Assembly (NCBI RefSeq): GCF_016097555.1
Contig: NC_054704.1
Span: 25,608,236 to 25,672,235 of the forward strand
From: Gigantopelta aegis
Taxonomy: Eukaryota; Mollusca; Gastropoda; Neomphalida; Peltospiridae
Direction: 5' to 3'
Length of the DNA stretch: 64,000 bases
How positions within the stretch are numbered: the first letter of the stretch is position 1; every line of letters begins with the position of its first letter. The translations under genes were made by a program, and so were the position numbers. The notes below the pieces were generated by a model that was given only the letters and a program-made list of their open reading frames with translations, did no database searches and was not told where the DNA came from. Below, in pieces: positions 42,601 to 54,600 of the stretch.

Positions 42601-45600
42601 AAATAATGTTTTATTATTTCCAACTATTGCTCAAGTTAAAGTAAATATGGATCAAAACCATGAATTGCAATTGCATTTGAAAAACTTAGATAAATTAACT
42701 TTAAAAATCGTTCCTTTTTTATTGTTAATATTATGGACATTTCTTGAAACAGAAAAAAATGCTGCAGCTATTGTGTCCTGATGGTAAAAGCACCTGTCTC
42801 CAGCTATGTCCAGATAACACTGTTGGTGTATCTGATGATAACTTTGAGGGATCCGAGTCACAGTCTGAGAACCAGCCTTCTCAAGACATCCACCAGCCTT
42901 CTCAAGACATCCACCAGAATGTGTATACAACCGCACAGGTGAATTTTGATGGTGTCCATTTGTAATGTTAAATTTTATATATTTTCTCAAACTTTTACTT
43001 TTCAAACATCACTGAGAAATGTTTGGCATAGGAATGCAAACTTTCATTGATAAATCAGGTTACCACCAAATAACATCATTATGTTGAACATGTCACAGTG
43101 GTCATATTTCACTTATTAGCCCAAATTTTGTTCAGTGACGTGTATTGTAATAAACAAAATACTATATCTTGATCAGAGTTCGACAAATCCGCTAGCCCGA
43201 CGCCCATGGCTAGTGGTTTTTAAGTTCGGGCTAGTGAGAAACGCAAAACCAGTAGCCCCTGCGGGCTAGTGGTTTCCCCCCTCCTCTCGTCATCGCTCGA
43301 TCGTGGGTTTTTTTCTTTCTTTCTTTCTTTTTCTCTCGGCTGAAATTTCGTTTAATAAATTTGATTGTGACGTTTGTCATCGAATAATATCAACAACGCA
43401 ATCAGTATATAATAATAATCCACTTGAGCTAGGTCTGCAAACTGCAGTAACATGCTATCTCTACATCGTCACAGTTACAGCATGCATTGTTTACCTTTCC
43501 CTTTCAAGTTTCTGGCACAGGAAATAAAGTCTAATGACATACGTGTTTTGATTGGTTAGACACGTCACGTGGTAGTTAATCTCGCACATATGTTTTAGGC
43601 TAAGAACTTGGAAATCGCCAATCGCGACGACAGGTTAATCTCAATCAAATAAACCCCAGCCATGCTTTGAATTTCAGTGTTTGTCTTGTTTACCTATTGT
43701 TTTCTAATTTAACATTTCGCTAACATGTGGTTATCGGCAATCAGGAAAACAATTTACTTTAATGGTAACCGCATATGCAATGACTCGGCTTGGCCTATTA
43801 CGTGTAGCGGTTTGGATAATACGTCACAGCTGCTGAGACAAGATAATACCTTTTTTGTTCATCAATTAACAACAGATTAGATGTCGCCGTTATATTCTTT
43901 TGATATCGGTCTGACACGGAATAATGCCCTGTATTTGGCATCACCGTTCCTGGCGACATAAATAGTAGGCCCTAAATATATAACCAACTAGGCCTACCAA
44001 ACCCGCCCCGGAGTTGGTCACTGGCGAAGTCGGAGGCTGAATCCGGGGCGGGCGTGCCTGAACCCTTGTGGATAGGGGCACGTTAATAGAGTTTCCCAGT
44101 TCCCAGGCCTACCAAATACACTGATCCATCTATTACCGTGTGTCACACTGTCGTACCCTCATTTAAATTTAATTATTTTGATAGTGTGTTTAGATACCAA
44201 CCAAGAGTTTGCTCAATTATTTTTCCCCGGGGGAAGGGCAAAAACGAAAACGGGACAATGACGATGGATCACACTTGACAAAAGACAAAACGTACGACAC
44301 AACAAAAAACTGAAAGTTACAACATGATTTAAGTGTTTGTTTTATTTTACTGTTATACTCGTAAATGTGTAATGTTACAAAAATTATATAAAAATCCAGT
44401 TATAATTGATCAGGAATTGGGCTAGTGCTTTATTTTGGTGGGCTAGTGGTTTTCACAAACCCACTAGCCCTGTGGCTAGTGACTTTTCAAAATATTTGTC
44501 ATACTCTGATCTTGATTAGTAATATTTCTTGTCATTTGAAAATTGATTAGCAACTACTGTTTAATTTTCTAAAATTGTGTAGCGGTCTCTGAAACTTGCA
44601 TAGTGAATCGCGATGCGATACTGAACAAAATGTTCCCTGGCCATTCCTGCAAGAGATCATTTATATTATATAAGTTGTGTGTTTTTGATTGTATACACTT
44701 TTAATATAAATGCAGGGCTAGCTTTGCCACTTGCCAAATTCGCGAATTGGCGAATTTTATTTTAATTAGGCGAAAACAATTTGTGTAATACTCGTTATTT
44801 TGTTAGAAAATAGCTATAGGTTTTGTATTTTTTAGATAATTTGGCCAAATGTTCTGATCACCCAGAGCTATCCCTGTAAATGGTCTTACGAAAACTCATT
44901 TAGTATTCTCTATGTGATAGATGTATTAATTTGATTGTCATTTCAGGCCTTTATTTACAAGACAATTCTTTCATATATCCACCTGTTGGTAAACACTCGG
45001 AGTGAACTAGCTCTGTCCCAGATATTCAACATTCCTGACCGAGAGCTCAGCCATGCAGCTTTCACAGCTGTCAAAAGAGAAGCCAAGAAGAAAAATCTAC
45101 CTATATACCAGGTTTTGTATCCAGCTTCTTTCTTTCTTTTTCTTTCTTTTTGTTATACATACTGGTATAAACATTTTTTTTACAAATAATATGGTGTGTG
45201 CTGCCCTCTATGTGAAAATGCATAGTGAGTAGTGGGTTCGAATCCCTGACATGAACACATAAAACGCTCAAATTTCATTGTTCACCGGTGTTGATTCTTG
45301 AAAAATAATCTACATCTAGAACAATAGTGTGATGTCATAGGTATGGATTAATTTGTGATGCATTTACATTATTTTAAACTTTAACCTCATTTGCGATGCA
45401 GTTACAACATTGTGTTAAAGTTTATGCATTTATACTTTTCGTCTCAGGTTATGTATTTACACTATTTCAGACTTTAACCTCATTTGTGATGCGGTTACGT
45501 CTCAGTGGTAAAGGTTATGTATTTACACTGTTTCAGACTTTAACCTCGTTTGTGATGCGGTTACGTCTCAGTGGTAAAGGTTATATATTTACACTGTTTC

Positions 45601-48600
45601 AGACTTTAACCTCATTTTGTGATGCGGTTACGTCTCAGTGGTAAAGGTTATGTATTTACACTGTTTCAGACTTTAACCTCATTTGTGATGCGATTACGTC
45701 TAGGTGGTAAAGGTTATGTATTTACACTGTTTCAGACTTTAACCTCGTTTGTGATGCTGTTATGTCTCGGTGGTAAAGGTTATGTATTTACACTGTTTCA
45801 GACTTTAACCTCGTTTGTGATGCGATTACGTCTCAGTGGTAAAGGTTATGTATTTACACTGTTTCAGACTTTAACCTCGTTTGTGATGCGGTTACGTCTC
45901 AGTGGTAAAGGTTATGTATTTACACTGTTTCAGACTTTAACCTCGTTTGTGATGCTATTACTTCTAGGTGGTAAAGGTTATGTATTTACACTGTTTCAGA
46001 CTTTAACCTCGTTTGTGATGCGGTTACGTCTCGGTGGTAAAGGTTATGTATTTACACTGTTTCAGACTTTAACCTCATTTGTGATGCGGTTACGTCTCGG
46101 TGGTAAAGGTTATGTATTTACACTGTTTCAGACTTTAACCTCGTTTGTGATGCGGTTACGTCTCAGTGGTAAAGGTTATGTATTTACACTGTTTCAGACT
46201 TTAACCTCGTTTGTGATGCTGTTACGTCTCAGTGGTAAAGGTTATGTATTTACACTGTTTCAGACTTTAACCTCGTTTGTGATGCGATTACGTCTCGGTG
46301 GTAAAGGTTATGCTCCAGACAAATCCTGCACACTGCTGCCTCATGTAAAGGGATTCAGTCTTCTAATGGGGATCATCCAGAAACTGCAGGGCATTGTAGA
46401 AGAAGATCTACATATTGGGTAAGATTTTCCTTATGTCTTTTATTATTAGTTCTTTTTTTTTTATATAAGTTATAAGTTACACTGTTATTTCTTTATTATA
46501 TTCTTTACCTTTAGTTGGCAGTTCCCGAGTGTTAGTTTAAAATAAACATTGTCATACCTTATGTATCTAATAATGTTTTACAATAGCAGAATGAATGAAT
46601 GTTTAAAGACATCCCAGTACACATGCAGGGAACATTTTGTTTTTTAAATTTTGACTAGTGACAGTTTTTAATCATTTGATAATGGAGTAGCAACTACTAT
46701 TAAATGTTTTAGAATTGTATAGCGATCTCTGAATTTGTGTAGCGTATTGTTCCCTGACATGATGTACCACACTGATTAAACAAATATATTTTAATGTAAT
46801 CGATACCACTTATAGATATGTTTTGATGATAGATCAAGCTATTAGTGAGTTAAAACAAATTTATTTAAAGTTTTTTAATGACAAATTTGGTGCTATAACT
46901 GAGAAATTCTGTAACATGGTGTGGTTATATCTTTGTTCTTCTGTAGGTGAAATTCAGTCCATATTCAAAGCTGTGTTTGTGCCATCTCCAGGGCTTAAAT
47001 TTAACAATAGCATCTGTGGCAATTTCGTTTGCTGAGATATGAATTGTTTTATGTCAAGGGCTTTGCCATGACAGTGTTTAGCTGATGGATAAAAATGGTT
47101 GCCATTGGTTGAAGGAATCATTTTTGGTTCTTGATTTTGTGTTTATTAGTTGCAAAAGTTATGGGTTTAAAATTGCGCTGTAGGTAGGCTCAAAACAGCC
47201 ATAGGTAAGAAATTCTGAAGTTTTAGCCTGTGTCTCATATGTGTAAACATACTAACAAACGATGTCTTGCAGCTGCGAAAAACAGGGCTCTAATTTAACG
47301 ATGGCACCGACAGCACTTGCTGTATAAAAATTAACTTCCGTTGGTAACGCTCCTCAATGATGGCAAAACGTATATACCTGGTGTACATTATCTACCAGTA
47401 TATAACATCATATGTTAATTGATCAGCTCGATACGAACCGCAGTACAGTTTTGCGTATCGCGATTTTTATACGCTATTTTGTTTCCTTGTATCTTATTTG
47501 ACTTGAAATAGGCAAACAAACAAACAAACAAAAACCACTTCATTTTATTAATGGGTGATGACAGGAAATGTAACAATCACGTCAAGCGTAGTCGGCTTAC
47601 TTGTTGGCATACGGAGTGATAGGTCGGTTATACTTGGTTCTAACTTCTAAACTAAACGTCCAATGAAAATAACCAGTTAATGATAATTACAAATAAATGT
47701 TTTGTTACTTACACATTATCATTCATTGTTCACTTATGTTGGAATACGGCTACGGCTATCATCTTCAAAGAAATAAACCAACAAATGAGAATCACACTTC
47801 GCTGTTTTTCACTGAACTCGGAATACTTCGGCTGATCGTTCAAAATACCTTGGCAATAACTACGGCTCTGGTTCAGTCGATCTGGTGAAACATTGCGACT
47901 CAATACGTACATTTCCGTGTCAAGCGAGCAGCAATGGAAAAGCTCAATAGTAAGGATTTCCGAATGTGACAATTTATGAATAGTTTGACATCATCACACC
48001 GGTGTTCTAGTAGACTAGTATTGTGTTAAAAAATAAAAATATGGCCTAAAACATTTAGCCTGACAGCTGAAACTAATAAAGATCGTTAAAAAGTTATGCT
48101 GTCTGTTTTCATTAAAAAAGACAACCCCTAAATGTTAAATTTAAATAATATCAACTATATTGCAATACATATTGCAATACAGTTTCTTATATCGCAATAC
48201 GGTTTTGACCGTATCGTTGCACCCCTAGTCAAAACTGTTTGGCATAGAAGTTATTGGAGGGACGTTAGGCCTATGTAATCCAAAATGTAATTTTTAAAAT
48301 TAACCTTTAGGCCAAACAAAAAAATAGGTGTGTTTCCGGTCAACTGACCATCCCTAGTTTTACCACCACCCCCCCCCCCCCGACCCCCCGAAAAAAAAAA
48401 AAAAAAAAAGTAAAAATAAAAGAGGACAACATCACCAAACAAGAGTATTTCCTTCCTTGCACATTGTTTACGTACTATTATACGATACATTTTGCACATG
48501 TAATTCCCTTCCGAAAAACATCGAGAAATTATTGAAAAGCTTTTGTAATAGAGTTCCTTCCCCTGATTAGCTACCACCGAACAGCTTAGTCGGTCACAGA

Positions 48601-51600
48601 AGTAACCGAATGTACGAACATAGCCTTGGTACAGGTTATTTCGATTAAATATAATTGTATCAATTCAGCTTAATTCTCGTCTTCACTTAAATCAACAGGT
48701 CTTATTATTAATGCATCTCAAATGTTTGCATAAAGTATTTAAATTAAGAACAACCGAAATTAATACAAATGTCCCATTAATTTAAGGAAATACACAAACA
48801 GTGCATACCAATACTACTACTACTACTACTACTACTACAACAATGACAATAACAATAATGATAATGATGATAAATAATAATAATAATTATTATTATTATT
48901 ATTATTATTATGATAATATTCAATTTAAAAAAAAAAAAAACCCAAAAACCCCTACCTACCTACCTACCCTAATTTTTGGGGGGATGCAATTGGAAACACA
49001 CCTATTTTTTTGTTTGGCCTTAGACAACTGGATTAATTTTTGATAAAATGTACGTTGAGTGGGTACAGGTTTATAATTTTTACTTGCATATATTCACTTA
49101 CGTGTTTTATAAATAAATAAAATAAAGTTCATGTTTGAATCGGTAAGTATTATTTTCTTGGTTGTTGGTAAACAATCAAATTTATTATAAAATTAGCTGT
49201 CACAATCAGCTATCGATCCCTGAAAATGACTGCGATGTGCTGCCTTTGTTGTCAAGCTAAAATACTTACTCAAAACAACTTTTCAACTCAAAATTCCAAG
49301 GTATTTTCCATTGAAAACTGAAAAACTAAAGCAGCCATACTGTCAGTTTTCTGTGTCGTGTGCAAAATGGCATGAAATACGAATTGGGGAATGCACTGTA
49401 TACAGTATGTCGACTGGCATGATGTTGGGTGAGATATATCGCCTACAGGTTAATAAAAGTCATGTTCAGGTTGTTCAGTTATAGACATCTGTGTGTGTTT
49501 GGGGAGGGGGAGAGGGGCGTTTGAGTGTGTATGTGTGTATCTGTATGTATGGGCTCACATGTGTTTATATTATCTTTATTGCTAAAAAAAAATCCCAATC
49601 CATGTGGTTGTGATAGTAGGCAACAGAAGTATTATGTAAGTTTAGAGGGGGACCCGGGAGTGGTCTTAGCGTTACTTGTACAAGGAAAAATTCTTGTTGC
49701 TGTTCTTTTGAGTTTTGTTGTATTTTTGTAAATAAGAAATATGACTACATTCTGTAAAATAACCTTTCAGTTATGATTATTTGCTGCAGAAGTCATTTAA
49801 TTTTTTTTTAATGTAGGCATTCTCAAAATTGGCATCTGTGGACCATTTAACCCACAGCGAATTTTACAGTTTTAGCCCTGGTGAGAAAGATTGGTTACCA
49901 TGTTATCCAGATGACATGCCTGGTTGATCACTTGATTAAATAAAAAGTTGAGTGTGTTAAACAAATGATTTCATTTGCAGCCAGCCAGTGAGGGAGGTTC
50001 TTTGACAAGTAGACGTTCTTTAAGGATTTTCCAACAACTCTTGGATTGGACTGCTTCAGGTTCAGGAGAAGACAACTCTAATGACCTTGAAATTAACAGT
50101 ATTGCACTTAATCCAAACACACCCACTCGAATTCCAAGTCTACTATCACAATTCAGGTTGCAAAAAAATAATAACTCATAATCACTTATATTTATAATCA
50201 CCGACATTTACACAAGTTTTCAAAGCATTTTTTTTATTAGATACCCCATCTTAAAAGTGTACATCAAAAATGTACATTTTCTACCCATAGAGTATAGTTT
50301 ATTTGCATGTGAAAATGTTGATAATTTTGAACGATCCCTAATTCATTGTAAGAAATGTTATGTCATGGCCAAAATGACATCAAATTGTTTACTGAATCCC
50401 TGCTAACTCATAAAAAATGTTGGTTTCTTTTGCATTTCTTTCCCTAGAAATTGTTTGGTTAGAATGTTTTATGCTGCTGCTGAAGTCAGTTGAAAATAAC
50501 TTAACATAGCAAGACAAATATTTGAAAATAATAAGTATGATAGGCAATGTTATGCTGTATAAGAATGAATCGGGGTGGGGGGGGGAACATTTATGATTTT
50601 ATTACACTAAAAAGTGTAAAACATTTAGTTTTTTTGTTTTTTTTTCTAAATGGGGCCATTACATATTTGAAAAGTCTCCTTTTTGTCTTATTCAGAACAC
50701 TGTTTATTGCAAATAATTGTGAAACTAAAATAGTGATTCACATTTGTGTGATTTGTTAATTATTCCTAGGCATAATGCTGTATATATACAAATATTTGAA
50801 TCTTCAGACATTTTAAAATTATTTGCAATAAATGGAGTGTTCCGGACAAGACTAAGAAGAGATTCTTATTTGGTTCAATAATAAAATATTTACTATAACC
50901 TGATGTGTTTAAAATACATTTTATCAGTTGACCTAATGCAAGGCTGTATGCAGTAGACATATAGACATTTTGACTAGCAGCCGCTAATGGTGCGACTAGT
51001 CTACCAGTAAATAATATGTACACCTTTGTGAAATAACTTTCTTGTACAGTGTTAAAAGTGTGATGTGTGTTCTGTGACAGGTCTCCTGTGATATCGGATG
51101 ACTCCCCGGTTAAACCAGTCAAACAGAAGGGACTGAAGAACTCAAACAACTTAAAGGTAAAGTCAATGTAAATCTTGTGTTTGATGTTTTAACAAACTCC
51201 TGTAAATCATGAAATAATTAGCGATGTTAAAATTTAATGAAATCCAAATAAGTGATATATTAGTGGCTTAAAACTAGTGAGGTCAGCCTATTTTAATGTT
51301 GCTGTTTTCAATTAAGTGTATATATATTTTTAAGTGATTTTTTCTTCTTTTTAAATAACTAAATTAAAAATAAATTTTACATTACAATTTTTTGTTGTTG
51401 TAATATTAATTAATTAATTAATTGATTGATTAAATTTTTTAAAACATGCACCAAGACAAACTTCAATGGATGCAACTATAAGTGACACCGCCTAAGTTTT
51501 GTCATTTAGGCGAAACATTTAATTCTGTATAATTCTGGTATGTTAATATGATTGCTGTGAATGTTTTCAGCGGTAGCGCTCGGTGGCGTCGTGGTTAGGC

Positions 51601-54600
51601 CATCGGTCAACAGGCTGGTAGGTACTGGGTTTGGATCCCAGTCGAGGCATGGGATTTTTAATCCAGATACCGACTCCAAACCCTGAGTGAGTGCTCCGCA
51701 AGGCTCAATGGGTAAGTGTAAACCACTTGCTCCGACCAATGATCCATAACTGGTTCAACAAAGGCCATGGTTTGTGCTATCCTGTCTGTGGGAAGCGCAA
51801 ATAAAAGATCCCTTGCTGCTAATCGGAAAGAGTAGCCCATGAAGTGGCGACAGTGGGTTTCCTCTCAAAATCTGTGTGGTCCTTAACCATATGTCTGAAG
51901 CCATATAACCGTAAATAAAATGTGTTGAGTGCGTCGTTAAATAAAACATTTCTTTCTTTCTTTCAGCGGCAGCTAAAACAGGTGGTGCTTCCATGTGGAG
52001 AGAAGCTTGGACAGAGAGATTTTGATGCTGTGGTTGTTATTCCTAGGTTTGTGATCATTTCAATATACATTTGTAGGTTATTTATGTGTTATTAGTAACA
52101 TTAAAGTTCGAACCACATAGCTAACAACTACAATAAATTACTCTCCTGCCTTTTATTACTATTAGCGGTGGGCCCATTGAGCTGTTCTCGTTCCAGCCAA
52201 TGCACCACGACTGGTATATCAAAGGCTGTGGTATGTGTTGTCCTGTCTGTGGGATGGTGCATATAAAAGATCCCTTGTTACTAATGATAAAAATGTAGCG
52301 GGTTTCCTCTCTAAGACTATATGTTAAAATTACCAAATGTTTCATATCTAACAGCCGATGATTAATGCTCTAGTAGTGTTAAACAAAACACCCACATTTT
52401 GTTCCAACACAAATGATGAAATTGCCATTACAATGACACAGATTAGATTGTAACCATGTCGTCTGTATTCACGTTGCTGAGATCGCAGACAACAAGCATT
52501 TAAATGTTTGGCAGCTGCCATTTTGTTTCTTCTGGGTTTTTTTAAATGTTCTTCAAGAGGGATGGAATATGTTTCTTTGTAATGTTTGTTTTTCTTCAGA
52601 ATTTATGTTTGGACAGATTGTGGGAACTGTCTAACGGTAATTATAGGCAGGAGAGGAATTGATTGTAGAGCTATGTTAACTATGGTCATGGTGGATCTAT
52701 ACGGAAGGTTCTGGAGTTGTGCACCTCCACTCAAGGGCTATAGAGGCCCCTTTTAGACCTGTACAAATTAAGATCAGTTTAATGGGAAAAACCCCAGAAA
52801 GATTGTAAACAAAGGCAAATATTTGTATATCTTTGTTGACCTTCAACCAACTGTAAATAAGTGTATATATATTTGTATATATGTCAATTTTAAAACAAAA
52901 AAGTTGGAACAAAATCAAAGGAAAAGATGAAAAAATGCACATTAGCACCATATACTGTAAATCATGAAAATAATGTGTCATGATATTATTGCATTAAGAC
53001 AAGTACAAGTTAAAATGCATATTTTTATTAATGCGTCTGGCATATACAACTTTTAAAAATCATAAAGCAAAACAAATCGCTGGAATTTGTTTAAATTTTT
53101 GGTGAACCGATCAAAGTATAATGTACAAAAACTATTTTAATAACGATTTGAACCTAGCTTAAAAAGAATAAGGTTTTAAAAAAACTTTCTAATGTGGGAT
53201 GACATTGTTCTGTTCTTTTATTTCTATCTTTTTAGGTTGAATCGATTGCATGGACATTGCTAGCTGATAAATGTAGTTTCACTTTTATAAGGCGATGTAA
53301 ATATTATTTAACACACATGATAGATAATTGCATTTTATAAGTGGTGATATCTCTAATAAAACATAGTTTCTAATAATTCATTAGGAGTTGCAGAATAAAC
53401 AATGACAGTAAATAAAAATAATCAATTCTGACCAATTAAATCTACAATTGAGGACAAAATATCAGCGGTCATAAAAAGACAATAGCCGTTCCGATCATGT
53501 GACAAATTTGACACCAAATACTGATACTACTTGTCAGTGGCTTTCTCAAATATAACTTTTATTGTGTGTATCAAACAAGCAAATGGACACTGGTATGGGA
53601 CTTAATAGAGGCTGTTAAAAATACTGGCTAAAAAATACAACGATAAGTTTTCGTTAGTATCCTATTTCCATGGTTGTTAACTGTCCGTCGTGAGACGGAT
53701 TTCCGTCGTCAGAGAAATTGTGGAAATAATTTTTTCAGTCTTTTTTTTTTTTTTTTTAAATGAGAATCACTTCGGCCGTTTTCGGTTTCCGTAATGTCAA
53801 CCCGATCACTTCGGCCGTTTTCTTTGCCCCACTGACCCCCATTTAGGTACCTATCGGATGGGTATAATCTACCATACATTTTGGGGCCGATGAACGGCCC
53901 CATTCCCCAAACGTAAATTCCACATCCAATATCAAACCTTTTCCCAATTACGACCCAACAGTTTCCCAATAAAGATTCCCAAAGTTGCTCTTATCGCGGA
54001 TACTTGAACTCATAATTTTTTTATTTATTTAGCTAATTGTATATTTTTTTATTACGAACACGTGACGAACAAGTCTGACCTGGATGTGCAAATTAGTTTT
54101 ATCCTGTTTTGATACAGTCTGTTGTGTCGTAGTTTTTAGTAATAATGCCTACATTGTCTGATATAATACAGTTTTGGTAGAAGAATACAACTTTTTGTTT
54201 TAATTTATCCATTTGCGTTAACACATATATGGGATCTATCGCAACACGTCCAATCCGCTATTTACATAGTCTGAACGGACGTAGAAAGTAAAGTATTGAC
54301 TTATTGTGCACCCTGCACTATCATTTGCTGTGCTATTTTAAGCAGACGATCTTATTTTGTAAAAAGGTGTGTACATATGTTTCGTACTTTTTTTCTTCAA
54401 ATATTTTATTATTATTATTATTATTATTATTTAAAATAATTTTTGGTATGGTTTTTGTAATTGAAAAACAAACAAAAAACGTTACTACAGTAGTTGTAAA
54501 TTAAGTGGGAAAAAACCCACCTTTAATTTAAATGTGCTACTCACTCCCTTTGAAGTAATGGCCGTATCCGATGTCACACCATGTGACGAACAGCACGTGC

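Noticed and set aside
44002-44082. Hammerhead or twister ribozyme
   Set aside because: The conserved CTGATGA/GAAAC core of hammerheads and the TAA-containing twister core are not visible; only the stems are supported.
45396-46422. Long repetitive open frames that look like a repeat protein
   Set aside because: They are the PARPBP exon 6 minisatellite read through; the real exon is only the last unit plus its continuation to 46418.
48801-49043. 80-residue frame with Thr, Asn and Tyr runs
   Set aside because: Translation of microsatellites inside a Harbinger-type MITE.
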